Shown: positions 1-11,039 of the stretch, piece after piece
Numbering within the stretch: position 1 is the stretch's first letter
How the letters are laid out: each line of letters starts with the position of its first letter
Origin: Sabellastarte sp. h YS-2021
Lineage: Eukaryota; Annelida; Polychaeta; Sabellida; Sabellidae
Assembly: GCA_964017235.1 (NCBI GenBank)
Contig: OZ024929.1
Location: 29,633,464 to 29,697,463 of the forward strand
Direction: 5' to 3'
Length of the DNA: 64,000 nucleotides
The notes under the pieces: model-generated
What the model saw: only the letters and a program-made list of their open reading frames with translations
Told to the model about the DNA's origin: nothing
Database searches by the model: none
Made by a program: the position numbers and the translations under genes

Positions 1-1271
1 ACGAACTGGTCCTTGAGGAGCCCTCCCGCCTCTGAACTGCGTGATGGATACCCTTCTGTGAGAGTCATATTTAATTTCCCAAATTTGTTGCAAAGCCACT
101 CATCCGTGGGCATGGTGACTGAGACCTTTCCTGTCGGTTGAGATTTTGGACCGGCAAAGGGATTATCTTCAGACCTGGAAGCTGTGCTATCGACTTCTGG
201 GATGTGGGTCCACCCCATAAACGACCTGATACCACTCATGGTTTCTCGGTAGCTCTGCTCTTCCGAGAGGGTAAGGTCTGGATCATTTACAGAGGTTTCC
301 AGTTCTTGATCAGAGAGCTCCCCTTCCTCAGCAACAAAGAGGTCTACTGGGGGACGGTCCGAAAGGTCAGTTTCTGAATCTGTGTCCATCGATGAGACAC
401 TGTGCCGCCTTGCCGGTGCTGTTGATGATCTGCTGGGTACCTGTTGAGATGAGGGAGAGTCGGTACCAGCTACATCTGAATGTTGGTCGGCAGACACCTT
501 TCCTTTTGACAATTTGCCGGTCGACTTGGAGACAGTCTGACTAACACCAGGCAAATCTGAGGGTCGGTGAGCAGAAGGGGAATTCTTGGTTTGGTCGGTG
601 ACCGGTCTCTGAGAGGCGAGGTCGGTAGCCAACTGACTTGAATTTTGACCGGGTTCAATGAACGGTCTGGAAGAGATAGCCGAACTCTGAGGAGGCGAGT
701 GGGCTGGAGTCACTTTCACTGAGGAAAAGGTAGGTTCCTTATCCAATGACCTTGATAATAAGAGAGCCTCCAGTCTGTTAAACCTGTCCGACCATTTCTG
801 GTCTAACTCCTCAATCCTAGTATCCGGTGAGGATCTCTGAGTCTTAGTAAGCGACTTGGAGGGCTTATCAGTAGAAGTTTTTGAGTCTTTAGAAGAATGA
901 GGTTTATCAGGTTGGGTGTTCTTCTTCTTCTTCTCAGAACTCGAACCAGGGGACTTTACAATCCCCTGATCGTCCACAACTCCCACCACCATCACTGAAG
1001 ATGGATCTATGAGAGAGGAACTGGATGAGTCCTTATTAGGAGTATCCGCGGATTTCTTGAGATCTCGCTTTTCCTTTTTTAGTCTGTAAGATGGAGTGGA
1101 CAACTGTAAGCGTTGGTCCTCAGACAAAATGTTACAAGAGTTGCAATCATTCTTTAATACACACAGATCTGACCCCTTACCCTTTTCTCTGCAACGTGCG
1201 CAGAAACTGTGACTGTCAAAGCTGGCCATGATATGGCCACAACTTCCATGCTTCTGAGCAGGGGAAGACAT
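1..1271 (-). CDS. DIRS-like retrotransposon ORF1 (Gag-like), C-terminus cut by window edge
   Basis: On the minus strand an ATG at 1271 opens a frame that stays open for about 423 codons to position 1. The N-terminus has a Cys/His cluster: CGH near residue 9, then CARCREKGKG and CNSCN in the first 50 residues, followed by a basic stretch (YRLKKEK). A long Ser/Pro/Thr-rich, low-complexity region follows, and then an acidic segment ending in a conserved-looking block (DEWLCNKFGKL). This layout matches, from memory, the ORF1 of DIRS-type tyrosine-recombinase retroelements in corals and molluscs. The reverse transcriptase, RNase H and recombinase would lie beyond the window. The absence of stops over 1.27 kb contrasts with nearly every other element here and suggests a young copy. 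The alternative is a host low-complexity protein; the element reading is favoured but not certain. Confidence 0.6.
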   Translation of the reverse strand, partial: MSSPAQKHGSCGHIMASFDSHSFCARCREKGKGSDLCVLKNDCNSCNILSEDQRLQLSTPSYRLKKEKRDLKKSADTPNKDSSSSSLIDPSSVMVVGVVDDQGIVKSPGSSSEKKKKNTQPDKPHSSKDSKTSTDKPSKSLTKTQRSSPDTRIEELDQKWSDRFNRLEALLLSRSLDKEPTFSSVKVTPAHSPPQSSAISSRPFIEPGQNSSQLATDLASQRPVTDQTKNSPSAHRPSDLPGVSQTVSKSTGKLSKGKVSADQHSDVAGTDSPSSQQVPSRSSTAPARRHSVSSMDTDSETDLSDRPPVDLFVAEEGELSDQELETSVNDPDLTLSEEQSYRETMSGIRSFMGWTHIPEVDSTASRSEDNPFAGPKSQPTGKVSVTMPTDEWLCNKFGKLNMTLTEGYPSRSSEAGGLLKDQF

Positions 1272-1640
1272 GACGATCCGTAATGAAAGATAGTCCAAAA
1301 TGATCTATACACACTCTTGAACAAATATATATATAATAAAAGTCACACTCTGAAGAAAAAATGTGAAATTCTTTGAAAGTTTCTTAACTCATAAAATTTG
1401 TGCACAACACACATGCGCCAAAAGAAAAAGATGCTATGACGTCACTCTGTCTAGACAGGAAGGAAGTACGACACGCCATCTGGCGAGTGCACACCACTGG
1501 GCCGGCCTAGCCGGTGGAGACACAGGACGTCTTTTTCTAACGTTTGGCGGGCCGGTCCGCGCTGACCGGATAAGCTATTGTCCATTGGATAGGATGTATT
1601 AACGCAATAAAAGTAACATTTTGTTTAGAAGTAGTGATGG
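1272..1640. other. Probable upstream leader of the DIRS-like element; no gene seen
   Basis: This stretch lies upstream of the minus-strand ORF1 start. It contains a TA-rich run (1325-1340) and a GC-rich block with CCGG-containing inverted motifs (about 1495-1572). A terminal repeat would be expected near here, but its partner lies outside the window, so the element boundary cannot be placed. The leader does not resemble the leader of the DIRS copy at 13711-19546. Confidence 0.3.
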
Positions 1641-1744
1641 TGCTCCTAGCTAAGATGGCAGTGGTATGGATGAACCTGCTTTTACTTGCCGAAGTGTTGG
1701 TGCAGCCAGGATTAGGAATCTGGGAAACCAAGGAAGCTTAGATG

Positions 1745-2876
1745 TCCCTAAACTTACTGGAGAGGATTCATTGGGCAGTTTGAAACATATGCCAGAAATA
1801 TGCCATGGCTGAAGAGAACAAAAATAGATACTTTTTCCATGTGTCTGAGAAAAGAAGCTTCTGAGTACTTTAGTATCTTATCTGCTAAAGTCAGAAACAA
1901 TTTTGATGAAATCAAGACTAATTTGAATCTTACTTCGAGAAAACTGATGTCCCAAGTACAATTAGACGTGAACTACCGGCAGTGGAGCAAAGGGAAGATT
2001 AATCCTTGGAAAGGTTTTTGACAAGCCAGCACAAGATGATCATCAGCATGTATCCTGATACAGCTCAGCAGGAGCTGCTTTTTGCAATGTCCATCGAAGC
2101 ATTCCTGAAAGGTTGCCGTGATAAGCATTTTGCTTTTGTAGCTAGTATAAAGTCTCCTAAGTCACAAGAAGAAGGATTCAAGTACATTCAATAGGAAGGC
2201 ATTCATGAGGCAAGCGATATATGGCGAGAAAGTATCCACTAAGATGGTGCAACACCTACATGATAGTTCAGATAGTTCTGACTAAAGTGTGGCAGAAGAT
2301 GCCCAAGTCAGACAGCTAAATCCTACTAGAAATACTGATGTTTAGGCCAATGTACAGTTTGCTAACAATCTTGGGAGAACAAAACAAACTGACTGGAAAA
2401 GATACTAAGTGAATTAGTTCGTTGATTGAATTCGCCAACCAGGGCTCAGCAACCCACGGTGTGATTGCCCACACAGGAGGTATTCACATGGAAGTCCTAG
2501 ATCTAATGGTGCCAAGTATTGGAATCATGATGGACGATATAACCGAAGTGATGATTATCAATATTATGTTCCAAAAAGATATGGCAGAAAAATACCAAGA
2601 TATGGTTATAGGCCAAATATATCTTCAAACTGTCCAGGTAGAAGTAATTTTAGTCAAGGGAGAAATAATTGCAAACTGGTGATGTCGCCCCGATATCATA
2701 TTCATCACAACCGTCCAATGATCCCAGTCAGAAAACACCAGACACTGGTGATGGTAAAGCGGAAGGAAAGAAAAAAAATTGGATGGAAAGAAATAAGCGA
2801 AATGCTAAACCCTGAATGTCCAAACAAGATTGGTGTCGTGCATGATGAAAGAGAAAGCAGATGCCCGAGCAGATAA
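1745..2876 (+). pseudogene. Retrotransposon-type Gag relic with basic linker
   Basis: Frames broken by stops and shifts encode a Gag-like core. The first part, just before and after 1800, reads as FETYARNMPWLKRTKIDTF then SMCLRKEASEYFSILS, the usual LTR-element Gag helix pattern. A second part at 2006-2194 (TAQQELLFAMSIEAFLKGCRD) matches the later Gag helices, including the xAFLxGCxD turn. From about 2420 to 2876 another frame is rich in Arg, Tyr, Gly and Asn with scattered Cys/His (CDCPHRRYSHG), like a decayed nucleic-acid-binding region. No protease, RT or integrase follows. Instead a TatD-like nuclease relic follows in the same orientation, so the two may once have been one protein. Family assignment is by pattern recognition only. 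Confidence 0.5.
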
Positions 2877-2969
2877 GTCTGCCTACTTGAGGTCTCATCA
2901 AAAGATATCACTTGTCAATCAGCAACATGTGGGAGCAACCAAAGACAAATCCTGAAAGAACCCAGATTG

Positions 2970-3528
2970 GAGGAAATTGGCATCAAGCACACTTCCAGCC
3001 ACAGCACCCTCATAGAGTATCAAACCAAGCTTCTCAAGGATATTCTTTTGTTCTAAGTAGCGTTAAAACTGAGGTCAAAAAGTTCTGGTTATCCATTGTA
3101 GGGATTATAATAACTCTCCTGATGCAAGTGACCTGTGCCTAAAGACAATTGAAAATAACCTGTGAACCTGCAAGCTCAAAAAAATGTAAAATACACAGGC
3201 ATTGCTTCAATGGGCCATTATAGAGGAAATGGAAAAACGGCAACAAAGTTTCCCAAGTACAATGTTCAGCTTTACTGCCCTAATCCTCAGGCTAGAATGC
3301 CATCGCAAAGTCAGTGATGTTATTAAGAAACTGATATTAGAGAGAATTCTGTTGGTAACAGATGCACCACATCTAACAGCACCAGGGCATGCTATCTGTG
3401 ACTTTAACACACCATTTGGCATTCTGTGTGTTGCTCAACGAATCGCCAACTTGAAGGCCCTGCAGGTGGAAGATGTCACCAAGGCCACCTCGTACAATGC
3501 CAGGCGATTCTACAATCTCTCACATTGA
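2970..3528 (+). pseudogene. TatD-family metal-dependent nuclease relic
   Basis: Three frame-shifted pieces line up in order with TatD-family DNases: EIGIKHTSSHSTLIEYQ near 2970 (the family's E-I-G-L-D block), LVIHCRDYNNSPDASDLCL near 3088-3150 (the P-V-I-H-x-R metal site), IHRHCFNG near 3190 (the H-C-F-x-G motif), and an open piece at 3202-3528 containing ILLVTDAPHLTAPGH (the E-T-D-A-P block, with the Glu now Val) and ending TSYNARRFYNL (the usual E-N-A-x-R-L-F end). TatD proteins cut DNA 3'-5' using His/Asp/Glu-bound metals. Several stops and at least two frameshifts mean it is not functional. The N-terminal D-x-H-x-H motif was not found. The final open 108 codons are well preserved. Confidence 0.65.
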
Positions 3529-4551
3529 AAGGGGGAGAGGAGAGTTGTTGGATTTGTCGTCATGTCATTCCCTATAACACTCTGGTGTAGACAGAGCTGC
3601 CCAATGCTCATGCTCTTAGGGTATGTCATTCTGACATACCCACAGGTAAAGGCAAAATGTATAAAATAAAATTTGTAAAATTGCAAAATGTCTATTTGAC
3701 AAAGTAAATATTTGATAAAGGCATTTTTAAACAAAAGTAAATTTTAGTAGACTATGGACTATAATTTTGAAAATGTAAATGTAAGATTATAACAATAGAA
3801 AGTGGTTTCAACCACAAAGTCATAAATATATTTAACTAAAGTAATTTTTAACAGTAGGTGAAATAACTTTAAATATTTTACTGTGTAGTCATGATGGTGG
3901 CTACAATAGTTCATAATTGCCTAACCTTAGAACCTAAATAATAACCAAAAAAACACCACGGAGAGGAAAGAGATGATCCAAGATTGTGGTATGGATCCGT
4001 GGTTTAGCATTCCCTGAAGATCAGGGACCAGCTTACAATATATTCTTTGGTTTGAAATCGACAAGATAACATCAGTTTCTAAGGATATTATGTGTACAAG
4101 GAAGTTGTTAGAGATGTACATTAGTGCACACAGATGGCAGTTTTACTTTAATATTAACTACAGTATGGACGTTTACTGGTAGAATGCCACTATGCTTATG
4201 AAACTTTACAGAACTATTACAAGAAATGAACATCATTTATAAGTTTGCTTCAATAAAAATATGATCTAAGTTTTTTTTTCTGAAATTTAATTTGAATATT
4301 AACCCCAGCCTTTGTCTCTACTGGTATGTTGAATCAACGTCGTTGATTGCCGGTTCGGATGCCAAGGCAGTTTGTGTGGGTCCTACTAAGCACCGCGTGG
4401 AGGCTCTTTATTATTTAATCTCAAGTTACAAAGAATACAATGATATGTATATGAACTTCCTGCACATGAACGTATATTTAATCTCTTTCCACGATTCAGC
4501 ATGTCCCTGTTTCCATAAATATCTTTTTGAAAAACTTAAATAAGATACACT
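3529..4551. other. AT-rich stretch without recognisable gene
   Basis: No coding region recognised. At 4157-4183 there is a short copy of the terminus TTTACTGGTAGAATGCCACT, which also ends the foldback element at 26507-29175, so this is probably a relic end of that family. The rest is AT-rich, with no long open frame and no tandem repeat. Confidence 0.6.
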
Positions 4552-5398
4552 CTAGAGATCTGCTTGACTTGTGATTGCAATGACGTGCAACTGGATTGAG
4601 AAACCATGTCAAATATCTGGAGGTGTGAAATGAGATAATCCTTTGATCATATTTGAAAGGTACACAGACTATAATTACAACTAGACCAAGGACGCATCTG
4701 TGGCCAGATGCAAGATGTATCCACCGGAAAAGGCCAACTAATATAGTTTCAAAGATAAAGGGCATTTTTCAATAATAAGCAAGTTGTAAGCACTTTTAAG
4801 TTTGGCTACCCTCATTTGACCATGAAACAGGGGCCCAATGTCAAATCTGATTTTTCATTTTCCGCAAAAATTGAAGATGGCCACCAAAAGTTGTAAAAAT
4901 TGAAATTTTTTCGTGTTGCAACTAAATACTACCCTGTGGGACCAAAAGTTGACTCGAAATTGCTCTATCTCTTACGGTTTTCGAGATATTTGCACTTTTT
5001 GTATTTTGTAAAAAAACGGTCAAAGAAACACCCACGATGGCCATCTTGTTTTTGTCCAGATATCCAGAATAATTCCCAAAGAAGCTTTGACCATGATGAA
5101 GATATCCTGCAAATTTGGAGCGTGTACACTGCATGCCCTTTGATATACTGGGGCAGCAAAAGTCCCTAAAAATTTGAATGAAATGGCTGTGGCGGCCATC
5201 TTGTTTTTGGAAACGAGGCCAAAAAAAACTCGGAAGCAAGCTTTTGTACCATTGAACCTATCCTGCAAATTTGAGACCTCTACTGCTAAAATTTTTGGCT
5301 GCAGAGGGGTAACGAGAAATCATCTACACACTGCGGCGGCAGCGGCGTACCCCGCGAAAACCATAGTATCCACCGGATGCATCCGATGGATACAATTA
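4552..5398 (-). mobile_element. Hairpin-ended Helitron/HINE-like element
   Basis: It begins with CTAGAGAT at 4552 and ends near 5398 with a long hairpin (5366-5393, GTATCCACCGG...CCGATGGATAC) followed by AATTAC. On the minus strand it therefore starts with a palindrome and ends in CTAG, the same layout as the insertions at 10921, 12588 and 21252. The body holds the repeat block 'gatggccatcttgtttttg...gaagatatcctgcaaattt', which recurs at 8700-9220. Helitrons end in CTRR and leave no target duplication; the HINE/pearl comparison is from known bivalve elements. The outer boundaries are good to a few bases. Confidence 0.45.
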
Positions 5399-6556
5399 CT
5401 TGAATCACTGGGGTTGTACTGTTTACACAAACATCATTCAGTCTTCTATTGAAATATAACTGGATTAATGTAAATGATAGTACCAGTAAAAAATGTGTTT
5501 TTAGTTATTGTTGATTAAATTGAAATCTGGGAATTATATAACTGAATTATAATTTCATCGCTTTTTGTATCTAAGATTTATTATTATATTGCTAATAAAA
5601 AGCATTACTTAAATAAATTCTTATTGTTCACCAAAAAGTCTACTCTGGGGCTTCTGCAACTCCATTTATATGAAAGTCACTAACAAAAAAATAGCATCAG
5701 AGATGCCCATACCCCACAGCCTAGGGAAATATTTTCAACACCATGAGATAGAGAGGTACTGTACCAGTACAAACTTCAGGATACTTTCAGAGCACTGTCA
5801 GTTATATAAAGGTCCAAACAATGTTTAAATGCAGAAATAATGTTTAAAAGAAAGATAATGCGTATAAAGATGAAGTATTAAAACAAAATAATTTACTAAC
5901 AAGATGACAGCATTAATCAGTAAACTAAAATTCAACACTCTTTATCTATATCTGCATTGCCGAATTATGGTTTAGATGGTTTGAATATTACCATGCATAC
6001 AGAAGTGGTAATACATAGTGTTGGGAATCGCCTCCAAGTTGCATGGTCGATTAATCGTCCATTTTTCTGAGCGATAATTGAGCCATAATCGATTCCAATG
6101 TTGGTTATATAATGAAACATATTCCGGGATGAAGTGTATGTTGATACTTCAGGAATAACGGTGTTCCGATGTTTAGAATCTACCGAAAATGTTCACTTCC
6201 TGTAAATATGGCGGCAGATATAAACAAACCTATAATTTGTGACAGATCTGTCAATTTATTGAGGAAACTACCTAAAATATTTGTAAAAAAGCATGGAAAC
6301 GTAAGTAAATATTATGAAATCTTCAGTGATAATGATGAATCGATGTACACTACTCCCGGATCGATCATCGCTACTACAGTGAATTTCGACCAACCATTCG
6401 ATGTCTGTAGACAATCGTTCTACCACTAGTAATACATTTAATGAATGCTTATTATGGTGTTGGAGCAAAATCTGTGGCTCACTTGATGAAATTCTATCTC
6501 TTACAATGGGAAGTTATGAAAGTAAAATTCTTAATAAATTCTAATATGACTTTCGC
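5399..6556. other. AT-rich stretch without recognisable gene
   Basis: No coding region recognised. A dispersed motif lies at about 5689-5723 (see separate entry). A short block near 6169-6429 is open for 86 codons with no family resemblance. The bases around 6540-6562 form the left flank of the next element. Confidence 0.5.
5689..5723 (-). repeat. Dispersed ~35-bp motif with small hairpin, copy 1
   Basis: The minus strand reads GGCTGTGGGGTAYGGGCATC followed by TCTGATGCTATTTTT. Near-identical copies lie at 57520-57554 and 63693-63728 on the plus strand. GCATC-TCT-GATGC can form a short stem-loop. Its origin is unknown; it may be the end of a small transposon. Confidence 0.6.
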
Positions 6557-7069
6557 TTAATCCAGGCATCCCAGTGAATTTTAAAGGAAAAAAAGGTTTT
6601 TTAAAAGGCTATTTTTGAAGAAAAAAAGGTTTTAAATCTGAAAAAAGGTTTTTCCCCTATTAATATTGCACTCACGTTGTTTTGAAATACACTGTAGCAG
6701 TTCTAAAAGATACAATCACTTGGAAAGTTTTAAGGCCATAAGAATAACTTTTGAAAGAGAGAGTCTGGATTTACCTTCTACCAATAAAAACTAAATTGCG
6801 ACAACTCGCAATAACATATATCAAGACAGACAGACCATCTCTCACACCACAGACATTGGGTATTTTTGTAGCACCCACTTTGTGTGATTCACAGGTATTA
6901 TAAATCATTTTTTTCATTATTTTGGGGTCAGTCCCAATGCAATGATAAGATTGATCCTTAAATGCTTTTCTGTATATTCTAAAACAGTAGCACAAAAGTT
7001 TTGTAGGGATTGTATTCCTTTATTAGTGAAGAGATTAAATATAAAATACTGTGATTAGATCTTAGGAGA

Positions 7070-7420
7070 TTGACTAATATCTCAAGAATTTTGGATTCCT
7101 TTCTCACATATAGAAAAAATAACATACACACATGCATCAAAGGCAAACACATAAATGTCACAGTATCTACTACTACCCAACATCCCCACCCCCATCCCCA
7201 CTGTTTATGCAAACAGAAGCACCACTCATTGAGGGATATATCCCTAAGGAATATGTATGCCAAAATGCATTTCATACAAGGGGAAAAGTAGACACTGAAA
7301 GGAAAAGGTTGCCAAAAAAAGCTGAAATTTGTCACAATACACAGATCAAGTTCTGGTTTAAATTTAAATGCTCTCAATACTCAATAAGGATTACAGCTAG
7401 AAAACTTAAATTTTAACATG
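7070..7420. other. Unrecognised open frames in both strands
   Basis: Overlapping open frames up to 132 codons exist here (6979-7377 on minus, 7132-7416 on plus), but neither shows a known motif. Their composition (Phe/Cys/Trp-rich on minus, Lys/His-rich on plus) looks like chance reading of AT-rich DNA. No function is assigned. Confidence 0.3.
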
Positions 7421-7509
7421 TTTTACATAAAAAGTGGTAAAGTTCACAAGTAAAAAAAACTTAGTTTATGTTAGTTTAGCAAGACTAAACAAAAATAGGA
7501 AAAATCTCA

Positions 7510-8640
7510 CATAAACAATCACGTTCCACCTTGCGGCAGGGGCCCAAGGTCAAATCTGACCACATCAGACGATCCCCAGCTAATGGTTTCCTATAGGTTG
7601 ATTTCATAATGTCAACATCTAGGACCAATAATAAGTGAGCTAAAAGCACTTTAAATTTCCCTATTCTCGTATGACCATGAAGGAGGGTCCACGGTAAAAT
7701 CTCACTACATCAGAAGATTCCTAGCCCATGATTTCCTATAGGCTGGTTTCAAATTGCAAACCTATAGGACCAACAACAAGCGAGCTTAAGTACTTTTAAC
7801 TTTGGCTATCTTCATTTGACCTTGCAGGACCCGCCCAAGGTCAAATCTGACCACATCAAAAGATTCCCAGCCCATGATTTCCTATAAGTTGCTTTACCAT
7901 CCCAAACCTCTAGGACCAATAATAAGTGAGTTATAAGCACTTAGCTATAACTTGGCTATAATTGTTTGACTCTGAAGAAGGGGCCCAAGGTCAAATCCAA
8001 CCACACCAGAAGATTCCCAGCCCATGATTTCCTATAGGTTGGGTTACCACCCCAAACCTCTAGGACCAATAATAAGCAAGTTATAAGTGATTTTCAGTTT
8101 GGCTCTCCTTGTTTGACCTTGAAGGAGGGGTCCAAGGTCAAATCTGACCACATCAAAAGGATTCCCAGCCCATGATTTCCTATAGGTTGGTTTACCATCC
8201 CAAACCTCTGGGACCAATAATAAGCGAGTTATAAGCGCTGTTAAGTTTGGCTCTCCTCATTTGACCTTGAATGAGGGGTCCAAGGTCAAATCTGACCACA
8301 TCAAAAGATTCCCAGCCCATGATTTCCTATAGGTTGGTTTACCATCCCAAACCTCTAGGACCAATAATAAGCGAGTTATAAGCGCTTTTAAGTTTGGCTA
8401 TCCTCATTTGACCTTGAATGAGGGGTCCAAGGTCAAACCTGACCACATCAAAAGATACGCAGCACATGATTTCCTGTAGGATGGTTTCACACTGCAAACC
8501 TCTAGGACCAATAATAAGGGAGATATAACCACTTTTAAAGTCCACATGTGGGTTACTTTGGCACTCCATGGATGACCTTGAATTAAGAGCTTCAAGGTCA
8601 AATGTCTGCAAGGTTGTAGAGGACATATATATCTGTTATA
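7510..8640. repeat. Tandem array, ~150-bp unit ('ccaaggtcaaatctgaccac')
   Basis: About seven copies of a unit containing CCAAGGTCAAATCTGACCAC, then AGATTCCCAGCCCATGATTT, then GGACCAATAATAAGCGAG. The best-matched neighbours are in the 8090-8460 part. A reverse copy lies at about 25690-25880. Such arrays form the core of bivalve pearl/HINE elements. Confidence 0.75.
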
Positions 8641-8699
8641 CATATCACCTATGAAGACATTCAACCTTCTACCTATGAGAAACAGCCAGTAGAAAAATG

Positions 8700-9220
8700 T
8701 AGATAATTTTCAAAGAAATGCCTGCGGCGGCCATCTTGTTTTTCAGAATGAGGCTCATTTCCTTCCCAGAGAAGCTTACCCCCAATGAAGATATCCTGCA
8801 AATTTGGTGAACCTAGCTGATGTAGTTTTCATCTTAGAACGTTAACACCGAAAATCTCTCTACGTGTGGCGTAGTGAACGCTAAACTAAAGTATCCACCG
8901 GATGCGGCCGGTGAATACAATAAGCACTTTTCATGATGCCAAAGAAAACCCTGTGGCAGCCATCTTGTTTTTTCAAAATGAGACCAAAAATATTTCCAGC
9001 CAAGATTTTGTAATGATGAAGATATCCTGCAAATTTGACATCTCTTCACTGTAATACCCTTTGTTCTAGAGGGCCAACAAAACTCCCTGCTGAAAAGTCG
9101 AAAAACTCCTGTGATGGCCATCTTCTTTTTCAAAATGAGGACAAAAATATTCCCATGCCAAGATTTTATTGTTATGAATACCTCTAGAGGGGAAACAAGA
9201 AACACTGTCATATATGAAAA
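8700..9220. repeat. Diverged repeats 'ggccatcttgttttt' with internal hairpin end
   Basis: Three copies of a block with GGCCATCTTGTTTTTC and GAAGATATCCTGCAAATTT (8725, 8959, 9117). A hairpin end at 8893-8921 (GTATCCACCGGATGCGGCCG, then GTGAATAC) plus AATAAG matches the ends at 5366 and 20889, so one hairpin-ended element stops at about 8924. Confidence 0.6.
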
Positions 9221-9970
9221 GAAAAAACTGAGATTTTAGCTATGTAGTGCTGCATTAAAGTTGTAAACGTGTATAAAAGTAAACTACAGAGTTAAAATTT
9301 TCCACACAAAGGTCACACATACAAGTTATATTAGTACACTTTGAGGCTGTCAGACTTTGCAATTTCAAAAATAGAAAGCACAATTTGTGAAAAAAAAAAA
9401 CAGAAAAAAGTCCCTCAGACAGGGTCTTTGAGTAACATGCACAGGTTCAATGTCAACTTAAAGCCTTGATTTTTGGCATATGGAAAAAGAACATGTTAAT
9501 ATATTATCAGACACGATATTAGGTGGGTGAGGGACAAAGTTTAAAAGCTATAAGGCCTAATGTGGGAAAAAGCTCATAAAATTTGTCCCTGCTTCCATTG
9601 TGGAAACCCTTAGGTTATGGTTCATCTCCAAATACATGTGTGTGCCAAGTTGGAATGAATCCATGAAAGTGTTTTTGAGTTATCACGCACACAAAACATA
9701 CACTGGCAGTGCAACAAATGTGAAACCAGTAAATCCCCGACTTTCTTCTGGGAACATATAACAAATGTATATCTTCCTATGTTTTAGGCATTCTTGGAGA
9801 CTGATTACTGCTGTTTCAGACTGTTAACTCCTCTCTCAGACCAAACATTTTGTTGGTATCACAATGGCAACTTCACTGTATGATCTGCACAGAAGTCAAA
9901 TAGTCTGAAACACTAAATTATAGCTACATACACATAAAAAGTATGAACAATAAAATTAGATTTTCATCGA
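9221..9970. other. No recognisable gene
   Basis: AT-rich sequence with no long frame. It ends at the AAAAAAGG-rich subterminal block of the 6563-10142 element. Confidence 0.5.
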
Positions 9971-10148
9971 CAAATTTGACTACTGGAGAAAAAAAGGTTT
10001 TAGCTTAAACAAAAAGGCTAAAAAAGGTTTTCACGCCATTTTTCAGCTTAAAAAAAAGTTTTTCTTGAAAAAATGAGAAAAAAAGTTTTTTTTTAGCAAA
10101 AAAAGGCTAAAACCTTTTTAAAAGGTTCCCCTGGGATGCCTGTTAATC

Positions 10149-10718
10149 TGCTTCAAAAGACAGACCCAAAGGTCCATGAAGATTTTAAAGGTCAAGGTCA
10201 CTACAACAAGGTAAAAGGTCAAATTAAGGTCACACCATGATAATACACACCTATAGCCCCTAACCCATGTCCCTACCAAGTATCAATTTCCTACACCTTA
10301 CGGTTTCCGAGATATAGCCCAGACAAGATTTTATAGGTCAAGGTCACTATGGCAAGGTCAAAGGTCAAATCAAGGTCACACCATGATGCTGCACACCTAC
10401 ACCCCCTAACCAATGTCTCTACCAAATATCAACTTCCTACACCTTACAGTTTCCGATATATAGCCCGGACAAGATTTTATAGGTCAAGGTCACTACGGCA
10501 AGGTCAAATCCTGGTCAGACCATGACGTTGCACACCTACACACCCTAACCAATGTCCCTACCAAGTATCAACTTCCTACACCTTACGGTTTCTGAGATAC
10601 AGTCCGGACAAACTATTTCCCAAGCCCGCCCATCCGCCCGCCCGGACGCCCGCCCATCCGGACACCATGGGTGAAAACAATACCCCGACAGCCCTTAAGG
10701 GCTGTGGGGTAAAAATTA
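10149..10718 (-). repeat. 'ggtcaaggtcac' satellite with hairpin end
   Basis: Three to four units of about 125 bp contain ATCAACTTCCTACACCTTAC, GAGATATAGCCCGGACAAG and ATAGGTCAAGGTCACTACGG. The array ends in a GC-rich block (10621-10665) and a perfect hairpin (10683-10713, CCCGACAGCCCTTAAGGGCT, then GTGGGG). The same unit and hairpin occur in the opposite orientation at 60417-61040, so both are copies of one hairpin-ended element family. Confidence 0.7.
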
Positions 10719-11039
10719 ATTCGGGGGCTTCTACAACTCTATGTATAGCCAATGTACATGTTTTCGATATATTCACATTTTCGATCATTTAAATCATAAG
10801 CTCACGGCTTCATTTTGAGATGATGTTTTCATTATACAGTCAAACTTGTCCATGCGCCCAATCACTCCTAGTGACCACTTTTATTCCCCCCATGGAATTT
10901 AGATGGAAATTAAGCATTAACTAGAGATTGCGTCTCGACGCAGTGTATCCCCGGACGGGACATAGTTAAGGCGTGAATATGTCGGTCTTGAGCCTGTTTC
11001 CTGGAGCACCATGTCAGGATTCTCCATAGTACCAGATTA

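Larger units (their letters stand above)
6563..10142. mobile_element. 3.6-kb element with CAGGCATCCCAG inverted termini and 6-bp flanking repeat
   Basis: The left end CAGGCATCCCAGTGAA (6563) is inverted at the right end (10131-10142, CTGGGATGCCTG). Both ends are flanked by TTAATC (6557-6562 and 10143-10148). The subterminal 100-170 bp on both sides are runs of AAAAAAGG and GGCTAAAA blocks (6580-6660 and 9985-10128), themselves in inverted orientation. No transposase was recognised. The interior holds hairpin-ended repeat arrays (7510-8926) and unassigned DNA. A 6-bp duplication fits few known cut-and-paste groups, and a TTAA core with coincidental flanks cannot be excluded. Confidence 0.6.

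Noticed and set aside
4922..5268. Overlapping minus frames of 60-105 codons
   Set aside because: They lie in a non-coding repeat block that recurs with frame-breaking differences at 8700-9220.
8339..8664. Minus frames with repeated IGPRGL words
   Set aside because: They are translations of the tandem 'ggaccaataataagc' satellite, not a protein repeat.
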